Assembly (NCBI GenBank): GCA_027460525.1
Contig: JAPZAS010000026.1
Coordinates: 30,868-94,867, forward strand
Origin: Candidatus Methanoperedens sp.
Lineage (GTDB): Archaea > Halobacteriota > Methanosarcinia > Methanosarcinales > Methanoperedenaceae
Direction of reading: 5' to 3'
DNA length: 64,000 bases
Of the stretch, positions 35,084-43,393 are shown piece by piece; the stretch's first letter is position 1, and the number at the start of each line of letters is the position of its first letter. Position numbers and translations under genes: made by a program. Below the pieces are notes generated by a model. It was given only the letters and a program-made list of their open reading frames with translations. It had not been told where the DNA came from and searched no databases.

Positions 35084-35137
35084 GCCCTGAAAGGAGCACG
35101 CAAAAGCGAATGTGCGCCTACCCGCGAGAACAGCCCT
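35084..35137. repeat. 54-bp dispersed repeat, copy 2
   Basis: This is the second copy of the repeat at 34063-34116. The interval 34874-35245 contains it, a short word related to 33416-33440, and no gene that I can support. A minus-strand ORF across 34753-35025 looks like chance. Confidence 0.85.
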
Positions 35138-35245
35138 TCGGGACAGTTTTAGCGGATGTTTAACCGTCCTAAACAGATAAAATGATGGGAAGATGCCGCA
35201 TTTTAACAGCGAATAACGAGATAAATACTGAAACAATTGAGGTAT

Positions 35246-35464
35246 CTAAGCCGAAACTCCGGTAATTGGCATATCGATGTTAATTTTGCCGAGGGACGCA
35301 ACAGGCATCCTTTCTGATACGCCTACAATCTCGATTCCGTATATTCTGCCTTTTTCGTCAAGATCGACAAGTATGCCTTCCTCTATTTTCCTTGTCTTGT
35401 GTACCTTGCCCTGCTGGAACTGAATATACAGGCAGTCTGCATCCTTATCGTAACTTATATTCAT
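35246..35464 (-). CDS. DUF2283 protein
   Basis: The protein has 72 residues, starting MNISYDKDADCLYIQF and containing EEGILVDLDEKGRIYGIEIV, the core of the DUF2283 family. These small beta proteins are often paired with DUF4258 proteins and are suspected antitoxins. The start overlaps the stop of the DUF4258 gene by ATGA. Confidence 0.93.
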   Translation of the reverse strand: MNISYDKDADCLYIQFQQGKVHKTRKIEEGILVDLDEKGRIYGIEIVGVSERMPVASLGKINIDMPITGVSA

Positions 35465-35676
35465 GTTTCCTCTAACCAGTAAACGGTTATTACTATTATA
35501 TCATCTTCCTTTATATATACTACTTCGAGGGTTTTATCCCCAATTGTTTTTCTTGCCAGTCTGCGCCTTCCAAAGCTATCACTGGTATCATCAGGGTTCT
35601 GGATGGCAGAAGCTACCTTATTTTCATCTATTCCCCTTTGCTGCATCCTGAGAAGAGCATGCTTCGTGATCATCAT
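35461..35676 (-). CDS. DUF4258 protein, putative RelE-like toxin
   Basis: The protein has 71 residues. It begins MMITKHALLRMQQRGIDEN, the HA..RM.QRGI motif of DUF4258, and ends with KTLEVVYIKEDDIIVITVYW. The fold is close to BrnT/RelE toxins. It is the first gene of the pair with DUF2283. Whether the pair is a toxin-antitoxin system has to be inferred from context. Start could be at either of two tandem ATGs. Confidence 0.9.
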   Translation of the reverse strand: MMITKHALLRMQQRGIDENKVASAIQNPDDTSDSFGRRRLARKTIGDKTLEVVYIKEDDIIVITVYWLEET

Positions 35677-35795
35677 ACCGATTCATTTTACGCGTTTGCT
35701 TCATATATATTACGCATATTTTTGCATTACGTACTCAAGCAACTGTATCGAGGTTCATGACCGCATCCAATAGGCATTCTCGCGCATCCACAAGA

Positions 35796-36251
35796 CTAAA
35801 GCGTGTCCACAGGAATGCTGTGGTATCCCGACTTCAGGACTTCGTAGATGATACTGGTCTCAATTTTCTCTATTTCCTTCCACGTTCTCAATTCCTCAAC
35901 CAGTTTATTGAGAACAATCTGCTCTCTGGCAATGCATGCAGCAACTATGGCATGGGTCGGACCAAGGGAAAGCGCCACGAAAAAGAACTCCTTCCTGGAA
36001 GCCAGTTTTTCTGCTATTTTTCTGACATCTATGCCGGGTGCGAGGGCTATCCCCAGGTAAAAGACGTTTGTATATCCGAACTCGCGCGGATTGATATTAG
36101 CCTGAATTTTAATGTATCCGGCATCTTCGAGTTTCTTCCTTCTCCGTTTAACCGTGTCGTGGGATACTCCTATCTTTCGAGCTATCTCCACATCTTCCAT
36201 TCTCCCGTCCTGCTGTAATAATTCCATTATCTTCCTGTCGGTCTCGTCCAT
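35796..36251 (-). CDS. Lrp/AsnC-family transcription regulator
   Basis: The protein has 151 residues. The N-terminal helix-turn-helix (ETDRKIMELLQQDGRMEDVE, then ARKIGVSHDTVKRRRKKLED) is followed by an alpha/beta RAM domain (about residues 60-150), which in this family binds amino acids and makes octamers. It begins three bases after the methyltransferase gene, as the second gene of that operon, and may control it in response to a metabolite. The ligand is unknown. Confidence 0.92.
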   Translation of the reverse strand: MDETDRKIMELLQQDGRMEDVEIARKIGVSHDTVKRRRKKLEDAGYIKIQANINPREFGYTNVFYLGIALAPGIDVRKIAEKLASRKEFFFVALSLGPTHAIVAACIAREQIVLNKLVEELRTWKEIEKIETSIIYEVLKSGYHSIPVDTL

Positions 36252-36254
36252 ACA

Positions 36255-37235
36255 TTAACCTAAAAAAGCTGTAATAAGCTGGCTGCTTTTCTCAGTGAGA
36301 TCAATCACTTCAATTTCTCGAAACCCGCCATCCCCGAGCCAGTCCCTGTACTGCGCCTCTGTATACGTACTGCCGCTCTCTGTGTTTGCCAGCATATTCA
36401 CGGCAAACATCTCTGCCATGGGGCTTCTTCCGCGGATGAAATCTTCTATGGCTATCATTCCATTGCGCTTCAACAGTTTCCTGACGCGCTTTATCAGTAG
36501 CCTGTTCTCCTCGCCTGAATAGATATGGCAGATATTGCCCATGAAAACAATGTCGAATAGCTCACCGCCGAATTCCGCTACAAAATCGTTTGTGAAATCT
36601 CCTTTCTTCAGGGCAAGGGATTTTAGGTCCTTTAATCCATACCTGACGCTGACATAATCCATGGACTCTGGCAAATCATAAAGAACCGCATTCAAGCCCC
36701 TGTTCACAAAAGCTTTTGAGTACTTACCCGGACCCCCTCCGAGGTCAAGCACGCTCCTGGCGTTCTTCTTTCTTTCAAGGCAGTGGTGTACGCTTTCCTC
36801 CACAACCTCATCAGGTCTTGCCGCCATGGCGTCCATGAAAGCAGACACATCGCGTTTTTCATCTTCCACAGGCTTTTCCCCCCTGATTATTTCGGGAAGC
36901 CTAAGCCATGCTTCCATTATATCGAGAAAATGAGGAAGAGATCCTCCCACATAATCCTCGCCCTGCTCAAGGAAAAGAGCCCGGGCTCTGTCAGAAACGA
37001 TATACATGTCCTGTCTTTTGTTCACATATCCTAAAGCACGGAGTGCCTCAAGAATAATGAACAGTGCCCTTTCATCAGCATCGAGCATTTGCTTCAGGGC
37101 TTCTATGTCTTTTTCCTGCGAGAGGGCTTCAAATATTCCTGCTTTTTGAGCAGAACCTAATAATACAAGTTTACTTGCCTGGTCCCTTGCAGTTTCAAAG
37201 TCTATATCTTCACCTGGTGTCCACATTTTTGCCAT
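36255..37235 (-). CDS. SAM-dependent O-methyltransferase (family 2-like)
   Basis: The protein has 326 residues. An N-terminal winged-helix dimerisation domain (SKLVLLGSAQKAGIFEALS, then LGYVNKRQDMYIVSDRA) precedes a Rossmann methyltransferase fold with VLDLGGGPGKYSKAF near residue 158, DIVFMGNICHIYSGEENRLL and a late AIEDFIRGRSPM. This is the layout of plant-type O-methyltransferases and of microbial hydroxyneurosporene or acetylserotonin methyltransferase-like enzymes. The substrate is unknown. The Lrp regulator follows in the same operon. Confidence 0.88.
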   Translation of the reverse strand: MAKMWTPGEDIDFETARDQASKLVLLGSAQKAGIFEALSQEKDIEALKQMLDADERALFIILEALRALGYVNKRQDMYIVSDRARALFLEQGEDYVGGSLPHFLDIMEAWLRLPEIIRGEKPVEDEKRDVSAFMDAMAARPDEVVEESVHHCLERKKNARSVLDLGGGPGKYSKAFVNRGLNAVLYDLPESMDYVSVRYGLKDLKSLALKKGDFTNDFVAEFGGELFDIVFMGNICHIYSGEENRLLIKRVRKLLKRNGMIAIEDFIRGRSPMAEMFAVNMLANTESGSTYTEAQYRDWLGDGGFREIEVIDLTEKSSQLITAFLG

Positions 37236-37339
37236 ACTATCACTTTTGCGAAAAATACGCAGAAATCATTAAATATTCACTATTACTATTGTATTAATCA
37301 ATTTAATATAAGAATTTATCGTGAAAAGGAGTTTAAATT

Positions 37340-37969
37340 ATGAAAATTATAGGAATATCAGGGAGCCCGAGAGCAAAAGGCAACACCGACATACTTGTAC
37401 AGGAAGCCCTGAAAGCAGCTTCCCAGATGGGCGCTAAACAAGAGTTTATCGGCATAGCCGGCAAGAAAATCAAACCATGCACAGGCTGCGGGACGTGCCG
37501 CAATGAAAGCTCAAAGGGAGTATGCGCCATAAAGGATGATGACCTGCCCCGCATTTACGAAGCTATGAAGGAGGCGGACGGGATAATCATAGGTTCCCCG
37601 GTGTACTTCCTTTCAGTGACTGCCCAGCTCAAGGCTCTTTTTGACAGGAGCATAATACTGCGGTATGCAAAGGGCACGCCACAGGACAGACCGGGCGTTC
37701 CCGGCGGACCTGAGTTCCTGCTGAAAAACAAGGTGGGAGGCGCCATAGCAGTAGGCGGGGGCAGGGACGGAGGCCAGCTTTTCACCATAAACTCCATACT
37801 CCAGTGGATGCTTTTGCAGAGCATGATCGTGGTGGGCAATAACTACGCTCTGGGCGGGAGCGCCAAGGCGGGGATGAAGGGCGATGCCCGCAATGACGAG
37901 ATTGGGATTGCGATGGCATGGCATGTGGGCTTGCGTGTAGCAGAGATTGCAGGTAAGTTCAGGGAATGA
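37340..37969 (+). CDS. Iron-sulfur flavoprotein (NADPH-dependent FMN reductase family)
   Basis: The protein has 209 residues and a flavodoxin-like fold. It has GISGSPRAKGNTDIL at the FMN phosphate site and GSPVYFLSVTAQLKALFDRS. The compact CTGCGTCRNESSKGVC cluster of cysteines (CX2CX2CX8C) resembles the 4Fe-4S binding motif of the Isf proteins from Methanosarcina, which take part in electron transfer and oxidative stress defence. A nitroreductase gene follows with ATGA overlap, so the two work together. Confidence 0.9.
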   Translation: MKIIGISGSPRAKGNTDILVQEALKAASQMGAKQEFIGIAGKKIKPCTGCGTCRNESSKGVCAIKDDDLPRIYEAMKEADGIIIGSPVYFLSVTAQLKALFDRSIILRYAKGTPQDRPGVPGGPEFLLKNKVGGAIAVGGGRDGGQLFTINSILQWMLLQSMIVVGNNYALGGSAKAGMKGDARNDEIGIAMAWHVGLRVAEIAGKFRE

Positions 37970-38556
37970 GGAACATGAAAGCGGATGAAAATCCTGTAAT
38001 AGTCAATATTAAAACCAGGCGCAGTGTAAGGGAATATCTCGATACGCCGTTATCAGAAGAGACTATCAAAAAGATTATTGATGCAGGCAGGTACGCACCC
38101 ACAGGGCTTAATCTTCAGCCATGGCATTTCATAGTGGTACAGAACAAGGGGATGCTGAAAAAACTCTCGGAATACGCAAAACCCATTCTGGCAAAAAACC
38201 TTGAGGGAAGAAACGATGCAGCGGCTATCAATTTTATGAAAAGATTGCAGGATAAGAATTTCAATCTCTTCTACAATGCGCCCGTTCTTATCCTCGTGAT
38301 CGGCAGCAAGAACAACGCCCTTACCGATTATGACTGCTCGCTGTGCGCAGGGAATATGATGCTTGCAGCACATTCCATGGGCATTGGGAGCTGCTGGATA
38401 GGAGGCGCTGCTGTTATCCAGCAAAGCGCCGAACTCATGGCTGAGTTGAAGATACCCCCGGATTACAAGCTCGTGGCACCAGTAATCTTCGGATATCAAA
38501 AGACAATTCCTCCTATACCTGAAAAACGCGAGCCGGTTGTATTCTGGATGCGGTAG
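37966..38556 (+). CDS. Nitroreductase-family flavoprotein
   Basis: The protein has 196 residues. It shows the FMN-binding start TRRSVREYLDTPLSEETI, GRYAPTGLNLQPWHFIVV, and the late HSMGIGSCWIGGA. The family reduces nitro compounds, quinones or flavins with NAD(P)H. The ATG at 37966 overlaps the stop of the preceding gene; another in-frame ATG at 37975 is possible. No extra ferredoxin domain is present. Confidence 0.92.
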   Translation: MRNMKADENPVIVNIKTRRSVREYLDTPLSEETIKKIIDAGRYAPTGLNLQPWHFIVVQNKGMLKKLSEYAKPILAKNLEGRNDAAAINFMKRLQDKNFNLFYNAPVLILVIGSKNNALTDYDCSLCAGNMMLAAHSMGIGSCWIGGAAVIQQSAELMAELKIPPDYKLVAPVIFGYQKTIPPIPEKREPVVFWMR

Positions 38557-38582
38557 TACTGTGATTTAATTCGCCCTGTTCT

Positions 38583-40025
38583 TTAGCCTTCGGATCGCTT
38601 TTTGATTTCATTCAGTAAAGGATGTTCTGGTAAATCATCAAATACGATTGCGAATTCAGAATCTGGATTAAGTTCCATGAGCGAAAGTGTATTTTTGAGG
38701 GCGGCAGTTAAAGATTCATAATCCGGCTCATCTATTACTTCGGCGTTGAGTGGATACGTTTCCGCAAGCTCCAGAGGATAGGGACCGAAAGGCGGTTTAA
38801 AATCAAGCACCCAGTCGAATTCGTCTTCATTATCGAGCCTTCTTGTCCTGATGAGAACCCTGCCTTTGAGATTTAAATTTTTTAGTTTTTCCCTGTACCT
38901 CATAACTTCAGGTCGAAGCGCTGATTCAGGGCCGCTGTAAAAGAAGGTGGCGCGGGATGCGGGCTGGAACTGCTCCAGCCAGTCGGAATAATAAAGCATG
39001 CGTTTAAGCCCGTTCAAGAGTTGAGGATGAGACCTGCATCGCTGCTCCACGAGTTCCCACAGGCTTCCTTCTTTTATTGCCTGCTTTACTTCTCTCATCT
39101 CTGCAAAAGTCACATAGAGATTGTGGCGCGCAAGCAGCTCTTGCTGATTTTCGCTTTTTATAATTTCCTCGGCATCATGCGAGGTACATACAGGGCAGGA
39201 GCACGGCAGGTACTGCAGTTCTTCCACATGATATGTTCCTCGCACTGTCATATACCTCCCTTCCTTGGCATACAGCGCATACGAGGCTGAATCGAACAGG
39301 TCGCAGCCCAGTGCAACAGCAAGCGAGAACATCATGGGATGCCCGGCTCCGAAGAGATGAACCGGCGCAGAAGGCGAAAGACCTTTTTTCGATGCTACAA
39401 TAACATCCACAAGGTCAGAGTAACGGTATGATTCCATAAGCGGCACGACAGCCCCGAGTGGATAAACGTCAAAATCGGCTTCGCAAAGCCGGCGCGCAGC
39501 CTTCTCCCTCAACTCAGGGAAAGTGGAACCCTGAACGGGCGCAGCCAACAGCATGTCTTTTTTCAAGCCGAGAGCTTCCTTTGCTCTTTCTATTGTGATT
39601 TCAAGCTCTCTCTCGGCGCGCTCTTTGGAAACATCAGGCGGCGTGGGTATGTCGAGGGGAACGCCGATATCAGAGCCGATTTCCTGCTGGAACTGGACTA
39701 TTTCTGCATTATTTACTTCCACCTCGCCGTAAACTGATAATTGATAGGAGCCGGAATCCGTCATTATTGGTCCGTCAAAATCAAGCATCGAATGCAGTCC
39801 CTCGCTCAGGGCGCGCTCCCTGAGTTCAGGTTTGCGATAAATTATATAAGAATTTGTTATAATAATCTCGGCGCCGAACTTGCGAAGCTCTGACGGCTTG
39901 ATGGTCTGGATATTGGGGTTTACTACGGGCATGATGGCTGGAGTTTCCACTGTACCGTGAAGGGTATCAAGGCGGCCGATGCGCCCGCAGATGTCTTTGT
40001 GGGTTATTTCGAAGATAGGGGGCAT
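38583..40025 (-). CDS. tgtA: tRNA-guanine(15) transglycosylase (archaeosine synthesis)
   Basis: The enzyme swaps guanine 15 in the D-loop of archaeal tRNA for preQ0, the first step of archaeosine. The protein has 480 residues. Landmarks are ETPAIMPVVNPNIQTIKPSE, PIMTDSGSYQLSVYGEVEV with a catalytic Asp, GAGHPMMFSLAVALGCDLFD with the nucleophile Asp in FDSASY, and the zinc site CSCPVC with His in LLARHN. The C-terminal PUA domain of longer archaeal enzymes is absent, as in other Methanosarcinales, where it is a separate protein. The gene lies alone, with Fic upstream on the same strand. Confidence 0.95.
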   Translation of the reverse strand: MPPIFEITHKDICGRIGRLDTLHGTVETPAIMPVVNPNIQTIKPSELRKFGAEIIITNSYIIYRKPELRERALSEGLHSMLDFDGPIMTDSGSYQLSVYGEVEVNNAEIVQFQQEIGSDIGVPLDIPTPPDVSKERAERELEITIERAKEALGLKKDMLLAAPVQGSTFPELREKAARRLCEADFDVYPLGAVVPLMESYRYSDLVDVIVASKKGLSPSAPVHLFGAGHPMMFSLAVALGCDLFDSASYALYAKEGRYMTVRGTYHVEELQYLPCSCPVCTSHDAEEIIKSENQQELLARHNLYVTFAEMREVKQAIKEGSLWELVEQRCRSHPQLLNGLKRMLYYSDWLEQFQPASRATFFYSGPESALRPEVMRYREKLKNLNLKGRVLIRTRRLDNEDEFDWVLDFKPPFGPYPLELAETYPLNAEVIDEPDYESLTAALKNTLSLMELNPDSEFAIVFDDLPEHPLLNEIKKRSEG

Positions 40026-40038
40026 AAACTACAAGTCC

Positions 40039-41193
40039 TCAATAGTCATCCTTCGTCCCTCTTGCAATAATCTCCACATAATCAGTAAAAATATACTTCT
40101 TATATCTCTGCTTCCCCGTTATCTCTCTCAAAATCCCTATTGTAACAAATCTCCTCACCAGTTCATTCGCAGTAACCGTTGAAACTTTCAATTTTTCAAC
40201 CACATCCTTAGTACTTATCACCGGCTTCTCAAAAAGCAAATCAATCAGTTTCACAGCATATACGCTTGCTATTGAATTTTCATAAAGTTTCGTTATCAGC
40301 ACATCTTTTAATTTAATTATCTCCCGAGCTGTATTTGCCGCCTCCTGCGAGGTTTCACTCACACCCTCGAGGAAAAACTTAATCCAATCTTCCCATGCTC
40401 CTTCTCTGCGCACTTTCATCAATAAGTCATAATATGCAGCCCTGTTCTTTTTCAGGTAGAAACTCAGATACAAAAGGGGTCTTGATAATATCCCCTTCCA
40501 ATAAAGATAAAATGTTATAAGAAGTCTTCCCACCCTTCCATTTCCATCCAGAAACGGGTGGATTGTTTCAAATTGGGCATGGATTAAAGCAATCTTGACC
40601 AGTGGTGGGATGTCATCTTTCCTATGAAAGAATTTCTCAAGCTCCTCCATTGCAGGTATGACAATATCCGGTGGCGGAGGGACAAATATTGCCTTATTCA
40701 AAGATGCACCAGGCGCCCCTATATAGTTTTGGAATTCCCTGAATTCCCCTGGATTCCTGTTTGCCCCTCTTGTTCCCTCTAACAGGTTTTTGTGGATTTC
40801 CCTGATAAGTCTTAGAGACATGGGTAGTTCATTAAGCCTGCTCATCCCGTAATTTAATGCTTTTATGTAATTGATTACGTCTTTTATCTCATTTACATCT
40901 TCTTTTGGCGTTAAATCTGCCTCAAATTCAAGAACCCCTTCAAGAGAAGCCTGAGTTCCCTCAATCTGAGAACTCAAAAGCGCCTCTTTTTTTACATACA
41001 TTGCAATGAAAAGATCCGCATTTGGCAAAACTGTTGTAATTCCATCCAGTCTTGCAAGGTCTCTATCAGCTTTTGATAACAATAACTGCAATTCATCATC
41101 ATATTCGATGGGTGGGGCAGGAGGTAAAGGCGCTGGTATGAATGCTTTATACCCACCCGATTGCATTACAAATTTTCCGGCTCTGGTATTCAT
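40039..41193 (-). CDS. Fic-family protein (AMP transferase-like) with inhibitory motif
   Basis: The protein has 384 residues. The Fic motif HPFLDGNGRVGRL lies in the middle, just after IHAQFETI, so the catalytic His and Arg are there. An upstream SSQIEG near residue 75 fits the (S/T)xxxE(G/N) inhibitory helix, so it is a class II type Fic with its own inhibitor. A C-terminal winged helix (about residues 300-370, VISTKDVVEKLKVSTVTANE) suggests DNA binding or autoregulation. Typical products add AMP to target proteins. An inverted repeat lies 41 bases upstream of its start. Confidence 0.93.
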   Translation of the reverse strand: MNTRAGKFVMQSGGYKAFIPAPLPPAPPIEYDDELQLLLSKADRDLARLDGITTVLPNADLFIAMYVKKEALLSSQIEGTQASLEGVLEFEADLTPKEDVNEIKDVINYIKALNYGMSRLNELPMSLRLIREIHKNLLEGTRGANRNPGEFREFQNYIGAPGASLNKAIFVPPPPDIVIPAMEELEKFFHRKDDIPPLVKIALIHAQFETIHPFLDGNGRVGRLLITFYLYWKGILSRPLLYLSFYLKKNRAAYYDLLMKVRREGAWEDWIKFFLEGVSETSQEAANTAREIIKLKDVLITKLYENSIASVYAVKLIDLLFEKPVISTKDVVEKLKVSTVTANELVRRFVTIGILREITGKQRYKKYIFTDYVEIIARGTKDDY

Positions 41194-41233
41194 AAGATAA
41201 CCTTTCTTTACTTATCATTGAATTTCCATTTCT

Positions 41234-41253
41234 AAGTTAAGCAAAGTTAACTT
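41234..41253. promoter_or_regulatory. Inverted repeat upstream of the fic gene
   Basis: AAGTTAA (41234-41240) and TTAACTT (41247-41253) are a perfect inverted repeat with a six-base spacer, about 40 bases before the fic start. Single-arm relatives (AAGTTA) recur at about 41279. The site is a candidate operator for the winged-helix end of the Fic protein. No function has been shown. Confidence 0.4.
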
Positions 41254-41335
41254 ACAATAAGATACTTCATTATAAATTAAGTTATCTTTCCTTATTCTAC
41301 AGTCTTTATTCTTCAGCTCAACTTATAATCCCAAT

Positions 41336-42298
41336 TCACTCCACCCTCCTCACCACCACGCTCCCGTCCCTCATCCTCACAAGCCTCTCTTTCACGAGCC
41401 CGTACTTATGATAGCCCATAGCCTCGACATGCCCTATATCGAGGTATTTCATCACCAGATTCGCATCCTCCTGTGCCATCGGAAGCTCTCCCACAGGCGG
41501 CGCTGTCTTAACCTTCTTCCTTGAAAAAATCGCCCCGTCCTTCATATTTGCACCCACAAATCCCTTCGCATCCTTCAAAATCAGCGTGCCCTTTTTCATG
41601 TAAGCGCCTGCAAACTCGCCTGTTGTGCCCTCAACAACTACAGTTCCTCCGTCAAGGTGCGCGCCCGTGTTCATGCCAGCGTCACCACGTACATGAACCA
41701 CGCCTTTTTGCATCAACAATCCTGTGCCGTTGTAAACGTCTCCTTCCACTGTAACAAAGGCTTCGCAGTTGCACCGCGCGGCTATCGTGCCTCGAAGAAT
41801 GCCGTCATCCAGCAGCAGATGTTTTTTTTCCTCATCGAAGTTATTCTTAACAAGCGTATCGCTCGCAAGACCGCCGCATAGAATCTCGGTTATTGCCCTG
41901 AACTTTCGATAACCCTTCACATCGGACACAACCTCAACCACATTTCCGAGAGGCTCTTCGATGCTCCCTTTAACATATATCGCCCCTGAAACCATCCCCA
42001 TTCCCATCTCGGAAGAGACATCACCCTCCACATATATTTTCCCGGCTTTTTCAGGCGCCCCAGTTCCCCCCAAATGCGCCAGGTCAACGCCCATGCTGTA
42101 GCCCAGCCTTTCCCCGGCATTGCCTGCAATCCGCACCTCTTTGCCTTTCCTCAGTTCATCCACCAGGTCTTTATATGTATAATCTGTGCCTTTCTGGAAA
42201 GGCATTGTGCTTTCAGGTCGGAGCTTATTGCCCTGCCATGTGAAATTATAGGTATAATCGCAGAGGTTATCCACTCTCTCTGTAAGTTCAAGCTCCAT
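41336..42298 (-). CDS. GXGXG beta-helix protein (FwdC/GltB3-like)
   Basis: The protein has 320 residues and a right-handed beta-helix made of repeats of the kind KIYVEGDVSSEMGMGMVSGA and GDVYNGTGLLMQKGVVHVRG. This is the GXGXG domain of glutamate synthase and of formylmethanofuran dehydrogenase subunit C; such solitary proteins are often mislabelled. Two Cys (NCEAF and ILCGGL) are conserved-looking. It begins three bases after the FtsZ-family gene, so the two form one operon. There are no other glutamate synthase or Fwd subunits nearby; a scaffold role is possible. Confidence 0.82.
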   Translation of the reverse strand: MELELTERVDNLCDYTYNFTWQGNKLRPESTMPFQKGTDYTYKDLVDELRKGKEVRIAGNAGERLGYSMGVDLAHLGGTGAPEKAGKIYVEGDVSSEMGMGMVSGAIYVKGSIEEPLGNVVEVVSDVKGYRKFRAITEILCGGLASDTLVKNNFDEEKKHLLLDDGILRGTIAARCNCEAFVTVEGDVYNGTGLLMQKGVVHVRGDAGMNTGAHLDGGTVVVEGTTGEFAGAYMKKGTLILKDAKGFVGANMKDGAIFSRKKVKTAPPVGELPMAQEDANLVMKYLDIGHVEAMGYHKYGLVKERLVRMRDGSVVVRRVE

Positions 42299-42301
42299 GA
42301 C

Positions 42302-43279
42302 TTAGGTCAATTTGTCCGGATCCATGATACATGTCAGCACAGCCGTCACCCTGACATGACCCGCAAGGGAATCATCCACTTTTGCGCCCCACACGATCCT
42401 GCCTGTGTTCGGCGCTTTCTGGAGTATTATCTCGCCTGCCTGCGTGACTTCTCCGAGGGTCATATCCTCGCCGCCTGCGATATGTATCAGGACTCCATAA
42501 GCCCCTGAAATGTCCGATACATCAAGAAGCGGTGTGGAAAGCGCCTGCTCCACTGCCTTCTCTATTCGGTTCTCTCCTTCTGCATCGCCTATGCCGATAG
42601 CCGATATCCCGCCGCGCTCCACAACACTGCGCAGGTCTGAATAGTCAAGGTTCACAAGGCTCGCTTGGGTTATTGTTTCAGTTATGTTCTTGATAAAATT
42701 ACCCACAAACTCGTTAGCAACCGCAAAACCCTCACGAAGCGGGAGGCTGCCTGCGATGGTTCTGAGCCTTGAATTGTCGATGACAACCAAAGAATCGCAC
42801 TGGGCGGCAAGAGCTTTTATACCCGAAATTCCTTTTTTGCGCCGCAAAACCTCGTAACTGAACGGCAGCATCACGCATCCTATCGTAAGAATCCCAGCTT
42901 CCCGGGTTGCCTCAGCCACAACCGGGGCTGCACCTGTCCCTGAGCCGCCTCCCATGCCAGCAATAATGAATACAAGGTTTGAACCAACAAGTTCTTCTTG
43001 TATTTCCTTTATGCTCTCTCTGGCAGCTTCAATACCTCTTTCGGCAAAGCCCCCGCAGCCCTTCCCCTGATAAGCCTTTTCTCCCATGAGTATTTTCGCA
43101 TCGGCTTTGGAAGCCAATAAATGTGCCGCATCCGTATCTGCAGCGATTATCTTGCTTCCCAGTATCTCTTTTTGTGCTATCCATGAAACGATATTACAGC
43201 CTGCGCCGCCCAAGCCTATTATTGCCACTGTTGGTTTGGCTGCCTTTGCAAGTTCAGAAATTCTTGATTCAAGCGTCAT
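42302..43279 (-). CDS. ftsZ-like: FtsZ/tubulin-family GTPase
   Basis: The protein has 325 residues. It contains the tubulin signature GGGSGTGAAP near residue 112, the N-terminal nucleotide loop IGLGGAGCNIVSWI near residue 21, and the T7-like segment NLDYSDLRSVV with its Asp. These are enough for GTP binding and polymerisation. The C-terminal tail that binds SepF or FtsA in canonical FtsZ is missing: the protein ends MDPDKLT straight after the last core strand. It is therefore either a divergent FtsZ or a related paralogue. The next gene is the GXGXG protein. Main cell-division FtsZ genes are not seen in this window. Confidence 0.85.
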   Translation of the reverse strand: MTLESRISELAKAAKPTVAIIGLGGAGCNIVSWIAQKEILGSKIIAADTDAAHLLASKADAKILMGEKAYQGKGCGGFAERGIEAARESIKEIQEELVGSNLVFIIAGMGGGSGTGAAPVVAEATREAGILTIGCVMLPFSYEVLRRKKGISGIKALAAQCDSLVVIDNSRLRTIAGSLPLREGFAVANEFVGNFIKNITETITQASLVNLDYSDLRSVVERGGISAIGIGDAEGENRIEKAVEQALSTPLLDVSDISGAYGVLIHIAGGEDMTLGEVTQAGEIILQKAPNTGRIVWGAKVDDSLAGHVRVTAVLTCIMDPDKLT

Positions 43280-43393
43280 AAAAATCCTCCTTTCTTATAT
43301 ACTTCCTTATATTATATCCTTCCTGAGATTATATTTATCTCATATCCGCCACAGCAAGATATATAACCCTTATCCAATAAGAACTGCAAAAAA

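Noticed and set aside
31000..36000. CRISPR array
   Set aside because: The repeats found in this region occur twice only, are about 1 kb apart and have no spacer periodicity; no cas genes occur in the window.
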